DNA of 62,801 bases from Micrococcales bacterium 72-143 (lineage in GTDB: Bacteria > Actinomycetota > Actinomycetes > Actinomycetales > Microbacteriaceae). Location: contig MKVM01000001.1 in NCBI GenBank assembly GCA_001898835.1, forward strand, positions 562,814 through 625,614, in the 5' to 3' direction. The notes under the pieces are model-generated. The model ran no database searches and was not told the DNA's origin. It saw only the letters and a list, made by a program, of their open reading frames with translations. Position 1 is the first letter of the stretch; each line of letters opens with the position of its first letter. Positions 51,601-59,516 of this stretch are shown here, in pieces. The position numbers and the translations under genes were made by a program.

Positions 51601-54582
51601 GTTGAGGAGGGCCCGCACCGACACCGTGCGACCGGGCCGCACGCTCACCGTGTCGAGGTTCGCCACCGGGTTGCGCCCGCCCTCCAGCGCCGGCGAGATG
51701 CCCACCCGGATCGTGCCGGTGGCGCGGGCGCCCAAGCCGTCGACCACCGCGTACTGGAACACGTCCGTGCCGGAGGAGTAGTCGCCCGCCTGGTACTCGA
51801 TCGTGCTGCCGTCGACCTTCAGCACGGTCCCCTTCTCAGGGTTGGTGACCTGCCCGATGAGCTGCACGGCGTCGCCATCCGGGTCGATCCCGCTCGTGGG
51901 CACGTCGATGCGCACCGTGTTCCCGGCGAGGACGCGCGCCGTCACCGTGCGCGGTACCGGCGGGTTGTTCGTGGCGGCGTTGCGCTCGCGGACCGAGATG
52001 GTGACGCGCGCCTGGGCGGTCTGGCCGTCTGCACCGGAGATGCTGTAGATCGCCGTGTAGTTGCCCGCCGTCTCGGGTGCGAGGTAGCGCAGCCGGTCGC
52101 CCGAGACGAACAGCAGGCCCGCATCCCCGGAGAGCGGCTGCGCGAGCTCGGGATCGAGGGTGATCTCGTCGCCGTCGGGCTGCTCGTCGTTGTCGAGCAC
52201 GGGGATGTCGATCGCGTCCCCGACGCGCACGGTCGCCTGGTCGTCGGTCGCGATGGGCGGCTGGAGACGCAGCGGCGTCGGGATCTCGACCACGGAGATC
52301 GTGCCCTCGGCCTCCGCGAGGCCGTTGCTGATGCGGTAGTTGAACGTCACCGTGTCGTCGAGCGGCGCCCTCAGCGTCACGCGGATGCGCCGCTGGTCGA
52401 GCACCTCGACCTGGAGCCCCGATCCGGTCGGGACGTTCATGACGCCCGTCACGACGAGCACGCCGCCCGCGGGGTCGATGTCGGTCGTCGGCGGGTCCAC
52501 CGTCTGCGAGCTCTGCGCCCTGATGAACATCGTCTTCGGCACGGTGATCGGGCGCGTCGAGGCATCCGCCGGGGCGGTCACGTCGACGCGCACCGTGCCT
52601 GTCGCGGTCTGCGTGCCGTCCGTCACGGTGAACTCGATGTAGTGCGTTCCCACCTGCTCGGACTGGAAGGTGAAGGTGCCCGCCTCGAAGCTCGCGACGA
52701 TCGTCGTGCCCGCCTTGGGCGGCACCCCGCCGAGACGGATGGTGCCGTTGCCGCCGCGCACGTGGGCGAGCGGGCGGATGGTGACCTCGTCGCCCGCGGT
52801 CGCGAGCGCGACCCAGGGCTCGACCAGGATCGGGACCTCCCCGCGCGGCCGCACCGTCACCTGCAGGCTGCCGGCCGCCTCCGTGCGCCCGTCCGAGACC
52901 GTGAGCGCGACCGTCTTCTGACCCGTCGTCTCGCCGCCGTCGGTGTACACGACGACGCCGTCGGGTTTGTAGCCGACCTGGTCGGGTGCCGCGATCGACG
53001 CCCCCGTGAGGTAGATCGCGTCGCCGTCCGGGTCGACCCAGTCGCCGATCACCTGGGTCGAGACGCGGCCGCCCTGGCCGACCGTCGCCGTCGAGCTTCG
53101 CACCTGATGCGGCGGGGAGTTCTCGTCGTCGCCGCGCACCTGGAGGGTGACGGTGGCGCTCGCGCTCCCGCCGCGGCCGTCGCTGATCGTGTAGGGGAAG
53201 GTGAAGGTGCCGGTCGCCGTCGGGGCGAGCGTGATCTGCAGCTGCTGGTTGCGGCTCACGAGGTCGATGCGGCCGACGGCCTCGTCGATCGCCCCCACCT
53301 GCGTCACGACGAGGACGTCGCCGTTGGGGTCGTAGTCGTTGAGCAGCACGGGCAGCACGCTCGCACGTCCCGGGCGCGCGCCGAACACGTCGTCGACGGC
53401 GACGGGCGGCTGCTGGAGCTCCTCGAGCTGCGGGGGCGTCTGATCGTCCGCCTCCGGCTGCTCCTGGTGCTGCTCGTCGGCGGTGATGAGCTCGTCCCAG
53501 TTGTCGATGAGCTCGCCCTCGGCCTGCACCGCCCAGCTGGACCCGCTCGTCGCATCGGTGAGGGCGACGCTCCCGCCGTTGACTGCGAAGGACAGTGCGG
53601 CACCGCCGCCCATCCCGTCGAGCGACATCGTCTGCGCATCCGCCGAGCCGCAGCGCCGCCAGGCCTGCCCCGAGGTCCAGGCCGCGAAGCGGCAGCCGCC
53701 GACCACGACGGGATCCGCGGGCACGCCCGAGGCCGCGTCGTCCAGCACCACCGGGTCGCCGGCCTCCATGTCGGCGCCGAGGAGGCCGCCCGAGTGAGCC
53801 ACGAGCACGCGCGCATTGGCGGGCCCCGGCGCCTGGAGCCGGACCGCGGCACCCGTGAGCGCGTTGCCGAGGGGGCGGACGCCGGCGGCCGTCGCCAGCT
53901 CGCGCGTGGTGGTGTCGAGCGCCGCCCAGCGCTCACCGACGGCGGTCAGCTGCACGGCATCCGACGACTGCGCCTCGCCCCCCCACGCGACGTCCCAGCG
54001 CTGCCCCACGACGGAGGCGTCGGGCTCCACGCGCCACACCTGACGCGTCTCGGGCACGTAGGCCAGCAGGGCGCCGGTCTCGCTCACGCTCACGACCGCG
54101 TCCGCGCCGAGGCTGAGCGCCGACGGGGACGCCGCGTCGAAGGTCGCGAGGTCGGCGAGCGGCACGAACCAGACCTCGCCCGTGGTGCGCGCGAGCACCA
54201 CGACCCGGTCGCCGGCGAGCAGCAGCTGCGGATTCTGCGGCGGGAGCGCGATGTCGTCGCCGAGCTGGGCCGTGGCGGGGTCCACCACGCGCACGGTCGC
54301 GCTCCCCGGGTCGACCAGCAGCACCGTGGAGTCCGACTGCACGATCTCCGGCGCGTCCGCGTCGACGGAGAGCACGCTGTCGAGCTCGAACACCTGCGTG
54401 TTGGCACGCCCGATCGCGCGCTCCTCCCGCGAGGAGACCCACACCGAGGGGTCGCTCAGGTCCATGTGCTGCGCCGTGTAGCCCGTGGAGACCACGGCGA
54501 GGGTCGCGATGAGGGCCGCGACGACCGTGCCGCTCGTCAGCGTCGCGACGAGCGAGCGGTGGGAGGAGAGCCAGGAGCGCAC
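48637..54582 (-). CDS. Giant surface protein with N-terminal anchor, Ig/cadherin-like repeats and FN3 domains
   Basis: A 1981-residue protein, by far the largest gene here. A single membrane helix (about 9-30) anchors it with nearly everything outside. Residues about 35-375 look like a propeller-type domain. A Gln/Glu/Pro linker leads to about eleven or twelve tandem 85-100-residue Ig/cadherin-like repeats (about 393-1470), recognisable from recurring VLPVLLNDYDPNGD, SDPDG and DGRGG motifs. Fibronectin type III domains occupy about 1470-1790 and a Cys-containing tail follows. GTG 54582 is 1 nt after the kinase stop, with GGGGG upstream. Adhesion or envelope scaffolding is likely; the exact role is unknown. 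Confidence 0.9.
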   Translation of the reverse strand: MRSWLSSHRSLVATLTSGTVVAALIATLAVVSTGYTAQHMDLSDPSVWVSSREERAIGRANTQVFELDSVLSVDADAPEIVQSDSTVLLVDPGSATVRVVDPATAQLGDDIALPPQNPQLLLAGDRVVVLARTTGEVWFVPLADLATFDAASPSALSLGADAVVSVSETGALLAYVPETRQVWRVEPDASVVGQRWDVAWGGEAQSSDAVQLTAVGERWAALDTTTRELATAAGVRPLGNALTGAAVRLQAPGPANARVLVAHSGGLLGADMEAGDPVVLDDAASGVPADPVVVGGCRFAAWTSGQAWRRCGSADAQTMSLDGMGGGAALSFAVNGGSVALTDATSGSSWAVQAEGELIDNWDELITADEQHQEQPEADDQTPPQLEELQQPPVAVDDVFGARPGRASVLPVLLNDYDPNGDVLVVTQVGAIDEAVGRIDLVSRNQQLQITLAPTATGTFTFPYTISDGRGGSASATVTLQVRGDDENSPPHQVRSSTATVGQGGRVSTQVIGDWVDPDGDAIYLTGASIAAPDQVGYKPDGVVVYTDGGETTGQKTVALTVSDGRTEAAGSLQVTVRPRGEVPILVEPWVALATAGDEVTIRPLAHVRGGNGTIRLGGVPPKAGTTIVASFEAGTFTFQSEQVGTHYIEFTVTDGTQTATGTVRVDVTAPADASTRPITVPKTMFIRAQSSQTVDPPTTDIDPAGGVLVVTGVMNVPTGSGLQVEVLDQRRIRVTLRAPLDDTVTFNYRISNGLAEAEGTISVVEIPTPLRLQPPIATDDQATVRVGDAIDIPVLDNDEQPDGDEITLDPELAQPLSGDAGLLFVSGDRLRYLAPETAGNYTAIYSISGADGQTAQARVTISVRERNAATNNPPVPRTVTARVLAGNTVRIDVPTSGIDPDGDAVQLIGQVTNPEKGTVLKVDGSTIEYQAGDYSSGTDVFQYAVVDGLGARATGTIRVGISPALEGGRNPVANLDTVSVRPGRTVSVRALLNDSDPDGAALSIRQVEPTTADVAAEIVGDDIVKITPPRQVGDYSVIYTIENATGGTSSNFIRVTVDDDAPLSRPSVEDSVLSVTDVLDRETVDVAVLDRVFFADGDVRDLGVELVPGFGTSAQVLPNKRIRVEIGNRSQIIPFAVVHPENSAVRSYAFIWVPGYDDALPQINTKAPLLVVKSESTLRIDLSQYVVALGGSRVRITDPSTVRATHANGDPLVVDERTLQYTSADRYWGPASISFEVTDGASASDPNGHVTTLSLPIQVQPRDNQPPVFTGGVVEFEPGQQKELDLVKLTKYPYDNDLDELSYTVLEPLPTGFSYQLNGQRLLVTADAAAIKGSTTSITLAVRDALTEGQAGRVQLRVVPSTRPLARPAPDRAITKRGETTVIDVLANDNATNPFPEVPLRVVAIRGLDGASLPAGIGISPSADRSRLTVTVSDTAEPVDVTLQYQVADATGDSERYTWGLVTVSVQDVPDPVSNLRVVEFGDRMLRLSWSPGPANNSPITEYRVAAVSAAGGSTSTTSCTLTAGCTIATPGNGPDYALRLSVVAVNAIGESDPSQLPGTIWSDVIPPPPASVAATPVDHGLRVVWRKPSASSGTPIDSYLVTVAGQSVTVTVPTSDAVGTEYSRIVANPAIANGSAASFSVSARNKAPNSLATWNEAGGTATPAGAPILSASPSASASTTDGTTASVSWAGAFSDNGRAISDYYVARHDGTPPSCTVTGVETGSPTFTPPSGSGVQSVGTATSATFSGLTPDTSYSFTVYAYNGQGCTASATVVATPRAQPGDVTDATVSGPTARDGGYWDFRLMGITTGGGASADSVIYRLSGGTTDATQSSPVPLGSYLTSGTTHYGNDVSVELKACHQYPEVLLCSANWSAPIHLGRPVSIQLTGLQAIETVPPLTGLAPGEGYWTWTSAPVVASAGVPGYDAVTLGCGGSDDPGTPQCEVVGGGVLGNDYPDLVVTVNANGTTYTRTYNWASTPH

Positions 54583-54583
54583 G

Positions 54584-56023
54584 TCAGCCCCCGACCGCGT
54601 CGACGCACTTCTGCGCGCTCGCATCGCCGGTCGTGCCGTTGCGGTTCACCGCGACCGAGAGGCAGACCGTGTCGCCCGGGTCGGCGTCGACGACGAAGCG
54701 GTTCGCCTCCTGGAGTGCCGGCGTCGAGGCGATGCCGTCGTCGGTCACGGCGATCTGGTAGCGGTCGCCGCTGACCAGCCCCGGGTCGCTCCAGCTGAAC
54801 TCGACCCGTCCGTCCCCCTGCAGCTCCGCGCGGATGTCCGACACGACCGGGATCCCCGGACCCACCGTCCGCAGGAGCACGACGAGCGCTACGACGCCGA
54901 GCACCGCGACGAGCGCGGCCGCCCCCGCGAGGATCCACGCCATCCGGCGCAGCCCGGGCGTCGCCTCCGGGACGCTGCGCGAGAACGGGCTCTCGGGACC
55001 GCTCCGCTCCCGCACCGTGCCGACGGGTGCGTACGGCTCCGCGTTCGCGGGGCGGCGCCGGCGGCGCCCGGGGCGGGGCGGGGCGCTTCCCGTGCTCACG
55101 GGGCGCAGCCTCGTGCGCTCCTCCTGATCGGCGACGGTGCCGAGCGCCCAGTCGTCCATCGCGATCTCGGCGGCCGTCTGCGGCAGCCCCAGCTCCGACT
55201 CGACCAGCTGCAGCTCCCGCACGAGCTCGAGGGCGCTCTGCGGGCGCTGCTCGGGGCGCCGCGACATGGCCCGGCGCAGCACCGCCTCGAGGCTCGCCGG
55301 CACGTCCGGACGACCGATCGGCTGGGGCTTGGCGCGCGCGATCCGCCCCATGAGGTCGCTCGAGGTGTTCGCGCCACCTGGAACCTCGAACGGCGAACGG
55401 CCGGCCAGCAGCGAGTACACGGTCGCCGCGAGCGACCACACCTCCGAGGTGATCGAGCCGGGTGTCTCGTCCAGCAGCACCTCCGGCGCCGACCACGGGA
55501 TCGACAGGCCGACCGAGTTCTCGTCCTTCTGGCTGCCGAGGGTCGACGCGATGCCGAAATCGGAGAGCACCGGATGCCCGTAGGCGGTCTGCAGGATGTT
55601 CGACGGCTTGATGTCGCGGTGCAGCACCCCGGCGCGGTGGGCGGTCTCGACGGCCGAGCCGATCTTCACCGCGATCCGCAGCACCTCCGGCACCGGGATC
55701 GGCTCACGCCGGTAGCGCTCGGAGAGCGACGACGAGCACAGCTCCATCACGAGGTAAGGTCTGCCGTCGCTCGACACGCTCGCCTGGTAGACGGTGAGGA
55801 TCGACGGATGCGCGCTCAGCTGCGCCATGAGGTTCGCCTCGGCCTGGAACATCTGGCGCACCTGGTCGTTGACGACCTCGCTCAGCATGACCTTGACGGC
55901 GACCTGGCGCCGCGGCATGTTCTGCTCGTAGAGGAACACGTCGGCGAAGCCGCCGGACCCCAGCACGTGCACGTAGGAGAACCCCGGGAGGACGGGGGGC
56001 TGCGAGGGAAGACGTCGTGCCAC
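54584..56023 (-). CDS. Transmembrane serine/threonine protein kinase
   Basis: A 479-residue Hanks-type kinase. Gly loop GSGGFADV (22-29), Lys44, Glu62, catalytic HRDIKPSN (135-142), DFG (155-157) and SAPE (178-181) are all intact. A disordered basic linker (about 300-355) leads to one membrane helix (361-385) and an extracellular domain of about 95 residues with FN3-like features. There are no PASTA repeats, so it is not a PknB orthologue. It is placed between PP2C and the giant FN3 protein, gaps of 2 nt and 1 nt. It probably phosphorylates FHA-binding partners in this operon. Confidence 0.94.
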   Translation of the reverse strand: MARRLPSQPPVLPGFSYVHVLGSGGFADVFLYEQNMPRRQVAVKVMLSEVVNDQVRQMFQAEANLMAQLSAHPSILTVYQASVSSDGRPYLVMELCSSSLSERYRREPIPVPEVLRIAVKIGSAVETAHRAGVLHRDIKPSNILQTAYGHPVLSDFGIASTLGSQKDENSVGLSIPWSAPEVLLDETPGSITSEVWSLAATVYSLLAGRSPFEVPGGANTSSDLMGRIARAKPQPIGRPDVPASLEAVLRRAMSRRPEQRPQSALELVRELQLVESELGLPQTAAEIAMDDWALGTVADQEERTRLRPVSTGSAPPRPGRRRRRPANAEPYAPVGTVRERSGPESPFSRSVPEATPGLRRMAWILAGAAALVAVLGVVALVVLLRTVGPGIPVVSDIRAELQGDGRVEFSWSDPGLVSGDRYQIAVTDDGIASTPALQEANRFVVDADPGDTVCLSVAVNRNGTTGDASAQKCVDAVGG

Positions 56024-56025
56024 GA

Positions 56026-56862
56026 CTACCCCCTCGCCCCGGTCGAGCCTTCATTGTAGGCAGAGCCTTCCACCCGGTCGGGCGCCTCGAGCACGTCGAT
56101 CACGATGACGGTCACGTTGTCGCGGCCGCCCGCGGCGAGCGCCGCGTCGACGAGCGACCCCGCTGTCTCGATCGCCGAGAGCCGTGCGGCCAGGTGCAGC
56201 CGCAGCCGCTCCGCGGGGAGCTCCTTCGTGAGCCCGTCGGAGCAGATCAGCAGCCGCAGCCCGGCACGGATGGGTACGCGCCAGTAGTCGGGGCGGGGCA
56301 CCTCGCGGAAGCCCAGCGCGCGCGTCACGACGTTCGACTCCGGGTGGCTCTCGGCATCCGCGGCCGCCAGCAGGCCGGCGTCGACGAGCTCCTGCACGAC
56401 GGAGTGGTCGTGGGTGACCTGCGCGAGGTCGTTGCCGAGGAAGCTGTAGACCCGGCTGTCGCCGACGTTGAACACCACGAACGCGGGGTCGTCGGCCGAG
56501 AGGTCGAGCACCGCGCCGGTGACCGTCGTGCCCGCACCGAGCGGCAGATGCTCGGCGAGCTCGTCGATGTCGCGGGCGGCGAGGGTGAGCGCCTCCCCGA
56601 CGTGCGTGCGATCGACCTCCTCACGGTCGGCGAGCGCACTCAGGCGGTTCACCGCCGCCGCGCTAGCGCGGTCGCCCGCCGCATGGCCGCCCATCCCGTC
56701 CGCGACGGCGAACACGGGCGGCCGCACGATGAGGCTGTCCTCGTTCGCCTGACGCCGGCGACCGACGTCGGTGACGGCGGCCCAGGCGAGGACGACGTGC
56801 TCGTCGTCGCGCCCGGGGATCTCGAAGTCGCGACGATGCTCATCCGCCCCGTGCCGCGTCAT
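56026..56862 (-). CDS. PP2C-family serine/threonine phosphatase
   Basis: A 278-residue soluble metal-dependent phosphatase. NED (40-42), VADGMGGHAAGD (53-64), VGDSRVYSF, LICSDGLT and GGRDNVTVIV provide the metal-binding aspartates. No membrane segment is predicted, unlike mycobacterial PstP. It should reverse phosphorylation by the adjacent kinase. The start overlaps the FHA gene by 4 nt, and the stop is 2 nt before the kinase start. Confidence 0.93.
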   Translation of the reverse strand: MTRHGADEHRRDFEIPGRDDEHVVLAWAAVTDVGRRRQANEDSLIVRPPVFAVADGMGGHAAGDRASAAAVNRLSALADREEVDRTHVGEALTLAARDIDELAEHLPLGAGTTVTGAVLDLSADDPAFVVFNVGDSRVYSFLGNDLAQVTHDHSVVQELVDAGLLAAADAESHPESNVVTRALGFREVPRPDYWRVPIRAGLRLLICSDGLTKELPAERLRLHLAARLSAIETAGSLVDAALAAGGRDNVTVIVIDVLEAPDRVEGSAYNEGSTGARG

Positions 56863-57419
56863 CGCGCGCCCCTGTCACGGGGCACGGCGCGCTCGGGTCC
56901 GAGCACCTCGACCACCACGCCCTCCCCCAGATCGATCCGGGTCCCCGGCGTGACGACGACGGATGCGCCGCGCTGCAAGGCCTGAACGGGCGAGCCCGGC
57001 ACGAGCACCTCGCTGCCGTTGAGCGTACGCATGTCGGTCGCGACCACGATGGCGCCCTGCTCGCGCAGCTCGAGGTGGGTCGCCGAGATGCCCCCGTCGG
57101 CGCTCGCGACGCTGACGAGCCGCGGCGACTCCCCCGACAGCACCCGCGCGGGGCGGGGGCTCCGCCCGATGAGCAGCGGCCGGTCGAGCTCCACGGGCTC
57201 GCCGAGCCCCACCCGGATGCGGTGGCGCGGGCGCAGGGCCGCCGGCACGGGCGGCAGCTCCGGAGGCGACGGCCGGCGCGCGGCGCGCGACGGGCCACGC
57301 ACGACGGTGTCGCCGAGGGCGACCTCCACCTCGTCGAGGTCCACCACTGCGCGCGCGAGCCGCTCCCGCACGGCGTGCGGCACGGTGTCGTCGGTGTCAT
57401 CGTGCACGGCGCGGCTCAC
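56859..57419 (-). CDS. FHA-domain protein, first gene of the kinase/surface-protein operon
   Basis: A 186-residue protein. The C-terminal FHA domain (about 80-180) shows LLIGRSPRP, SADGGISATHLELR and DMRTLNGSEV, the phosphothreonine-recognition pattern. The N-terminal part is low-complexity and Pro/Ala-rich. It should recognise phosphorylated Thr on kinase targets. GTG 57419 has GGGAGGGG directly upstream. It is the first gene of the nine-gene operon; a 71-base gap with two short hairpins precedes it. Confidence 0.85.
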   Translation of the reverse strand: MSRAVHDDTDDTVPHAVRERLARAVVDLDEVEVALGDTVVRGPSRAARRPSPPELPPVPAALRPRHRIRVGLGEPVELDRPLLIGRSPRPARVLSGESPRLVSVASADGGISATHLELREQGAIVVATDMRTLNGSEVLVPGSPVQALQRGASVVVTPGTRIDLGEGVVVEVLGPERAVPRDRGAR

Positions 57420-57445
57420 CCCCTCCCGGGTCGAACGTCCATTCT

Positions 57446-57462
57446 CCCGCCTCGGAGGCGGG
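57446..57462 (-). terminator. Small hairpin between patD-like gene and FHA operon
   Basis: CCCGCCT and AGGCGGG (57446-57452 and 57456-57462) form a 7-bp stem with a 3-nt loop. Another short CCCC-N3-GGGG repeat lies at 57473-57483. They sit between the dehydrogenase stop (57491) and the FHA start (57419). No U-tract follows, so termination is uncertain; it may separate the two transcription units. Confidence 0.4.
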
Positions 57463-57490
57463 CATCCGTATCCCCAGAGGGGGGTGGGGC

Positions 57491-58927
57491 CTACTCGCCG
57501 ATGTAACTCATCACGTGCTTAACACGCGTGTAGTCCTCGAAGCCGTACATCGAGAGGTCCTTGCCGTAGCCGGAGTGCTTGAAGCCCCCGTGCGGCATCT
57601 CAGCGACGAGCGGGATGTGGGTGTTGATCCACACGCAGCCGAAGTCGAGGCGCTTCGCGAAGCGCATCGCGCGGCCGTGGTCGCTCGTCCACACGCTCGA
57701 GGAGAGGCCGTACTGCACGCCGTTCGCCCAGGCGAGCGCCTCCGCCTCGTCGGAGAAGGTCTGCACCGTGATGACGGGGCCGAAGATCTCGGTCTGGATG
57801 GCGTCGTCGTCCTGGCGCAGCGCGTCGACGATCGTCGGCTCGATGAAGTAGCCGGCGCCCGCCTTGCGCTCGCCGCCCGTCACGACCTCCGCGTGGGACG
57901 GCAGCGCGCCGATCATCCCCAGCACCCGCTCGAGCTGGTTCGCGTTGTTGACCGGCCCGAAGAAGGTGTCGGGGTCGCCGGGCGCGCCCGTCGTGACGTT
58001 CTCCCTCACGTACGCAGCGAGCGCCGCGAGGAAGTCGTCGTGGGCGTCGCGGTGCACGAGCACACGGGTCGCCGCTGTGCAGTCCTGCCCCGCGTTGAAG
58101 TACCCCGCGATCGCGATGCCCTCCGCCGCCTTCGCCATGTCGGCGTCGGGGAACACGATGACGGGCGCCTTGCCGCCGAGCTCGAGGTGCACGCGCTTCA
58201 GGTCGGAGGATGCGGCACGCGCGACCTCCATACCGGCACGGACGGAACCCGTGATCGACACCATCTGCGGCGTCGGGTGCTCGATCATCCGTGCGCCCGT
58301 CGTGCGGTCGCCCGTGATGACGTTGAGCACGCCGGGCGGCAGGAACTCGGCCGCGATCTCGGCGAGCAGCAGGGTCGACTGCGGGGTCGTGTCGGAGGGC
58401 TTCAGCACCGAGGTGTTGCCCGCGGCGATCGCGGGAGCGAACTTCCAGACCGCCATGTTGAGGGGGTAGTTCCACGGCGTGACCTGGCCGACCACGCCGA
58501 TCGGCTCGCGACGGATCGAGCTCGTGTGGTCCTTCATGTACTCGGCGGATGCGCGGCCCTCGAGATTGCGCGCGGCACCCGCGAAGAAGCGGATCTGGTC
58601 GACCGAGAGCATGATCTCGTCGTCGACCAGGCTCGCACGCGGCTTGCCGGTGTCCTGGGACTCGAGGTCGGCGAACTCCTCCGCGCGCTCCTCCATCCGG
58701 TCGGCGATGCGGAAGAGCGCGAGCTGCCGCTCGGCCGGGGTCGACTCGCCCCAGCCCTCGAAAGCGGCCGCAGCCGCATCGAAGGCCGCGTCGACATCCG
58801 CCTGCCCGGAGACGGGCGAGCTCGCGTAGCTCTGCTCGGTGGCGGGGTCGATGACCTCGAAGCTGCCGTCGCCGCGCGCGTCGACATACTCGCCATTGAT
58901 GAAGTTGCGCAGGATCCGTTGGGCCAT
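57491..58927 (-). CDS. patD: Aldehyde dehydrogenase, likely 4-aminobutyraldehyde dehydrogenase
   Basis: A 478-residue NAD-dependent aldehyde dehydrogenase. PWNYP (151-155), general base Glu249 in LELGGKAP and nucleophile Cys283 in GQDCTAATR are intact. The GQDCTAATR context and the overall sequence match gamma-aminobutyraldehyde dehydrogenases (PatD/Prr), which convert 4-aminobutyraldehyde from putrescine to GABA. The genomic company (Lrp regulator, diamine-type aminotransferase and Pot importer in the same window) supports that. TAGGGT lies 6 nt before ATG 58927. Closely related betaine-aldehyde dehydrogenases are not fully excluded. Confidence 0.88.
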   Translation of the reverse strand: MAQRILRNFINGEYVDARGDGSFEVIDPATEQSYASSPVSGQADVDAAFDAAAAAFEGWGESTPAERQLALFRIADRMEERAEEFADLESQDTGKPRASLVDDEIMLSVDQIRFFAGAARNLEGRASAEYMKDHTSSIRREPIGVVGQVTPWNYPLNMAVWKFAPAIAAGNTSVLKPSDTTPQSTLLLAEIAAEFLPPGVLNVITGDRTTGARMIEHPTPQMVSITGSVRAGMEVARAASSDLKRVHLELGGKAPVIVFPDADMAKAAEGIAIAGYFNAGQDCTAATRVLVHRDAHDDFLAALAAYVRENVTTGAPGDPDTFFGPVNNANQLERVLGMIGALPSHAEVVTGGERKAGAGYFIEPTIVDALRQDDDAIQTEIFGPVITVQTFSDEAEALAWANGVQYGLSSSVWTSDHGRAMRFAKRLDFGCVWINTHIPLVAEMPHGGFKHSGYGKDLSMYGFEDYTRVKHVMSYIGE

Positions 58928-58939
58928 GTGCTCACCCTA
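58928..58939 (-). promoter_or_regulatory. -10 element of leaderless patD promoter
   Basis: TAGGGT (complement of 58934-58939) is exactly 6 nt upstream of ATG 58927. The half-site GATTTCGT at 58968-58975 upstream matches one arm of the pot/ald palindrome. Confidence 0.5.
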
Positions 58940-59011
58940 ATCGCTCGCCCCCGCCCCCGGAACTTCTGATTTCGTCGCGATGGCCGCTCCACATTGCGGA
59001 TTCGCTTGTCG

Positions 59012-59041
59012 CGCGTCGCCGGGGATGAGAGAATCGAGCGC
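59012..59041 (+). promoter_or_regulatory. Weak promoter of the Lrp/AsnC regulator gene
   Basis: TTGTCG followed by 17 nt and GAGAAT, ending 7 nt before ATG 59042. The -10 lacks the usual T at position 1, so the call is tentative. It faces the patD promoter within a 114-base intergenic region. Confidence 0.3.
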
Positions 59042-59509
59042 ATGACGCCGCGCAGCCGCCCCATCGTCCTCGACGAGGTCTCCAAGGCGATCATCGAGCA
59101 GCTGCAGGAGGACGGCCGCCGCTCCTACGCCGAGATCGGCAAGGCCGTCGGGCTCTCGGAGGCCGCCGTGCGTCAGCGCGTGCAGAAGCTGACCGAGGCC
59201 GGCGTCATGCAGGTCGTCGCCGTCACCGACCCGATGCAGCTGGGCTTCTACCGGCAGGCGATGGTCGGCATCCGCGTCACGGGCGACAGCCGCACGGTCG
59301 CCGCGAAGCTCAGCGACATCGCCGCCGTCGACTACGTCGTGCTGACCGCGGGGAGCTTCGACATCCTCGCGGAGGTGGTCTGCGAGAACGACGACGACCT
59401 CATCGAGCTGCTCAACGACCGCATCCGCCGCATCGAGGGCGTGCAGGCGACCGAGACCTTCGTCTATCTGAAGCTGCAGAAGCAGCTCTACAACTGGGGA
59501 ACCAGGTGA
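59042..59509 (+). CDS. Lrp/AsnC-family transcriptional regulator
   Basis: A 155-residue regulator. N-terminal winged helix (about 12-60: VSKAIIEQLQEDGRRSYAEIGKAVGLSEAAVRQRVQKL) and C-terminal RAM ligand domain (about 70-145). It is divergent from the patD-like gene and followed 8 nt later by the aminotransferase, so it probably senses an amine or amino acid and controls both sides. Confidence 0.93.
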   Translation: MTPRSRPIVLDEVSKAIIEQLQEDGRRSYAEIGKAVGLSEAAVRQRVQKLTEAGVMQVVAVTDPMQLGFYRQAMVGIRVTGDSRTVAAKLSDIAAVDYVVLTAGSFDILAEVVCENDDDLIELLNDRIRRIEGVQATETFVYLKLQKQLYNWGTR

Positions 59510-59516
59510 TCGCACC

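Noticed and set aside
48637-54582. Repeat-rich DNA as a possible CRISPR or tandem-repeat array
   Set aside because: The periodicity is at the protein level (about 85-100 residues), within one continuous frame, with no identical DNA repeats or spacers.
40305-57419. Canonical type VII secretion (ESX) locus
   Set aside because: Only an EccC-like ATPase is present; no WXG100, EccB, EccD, EccE or mycosin gene was found in the operon, and there is no gap large enough for a hidden small gene.
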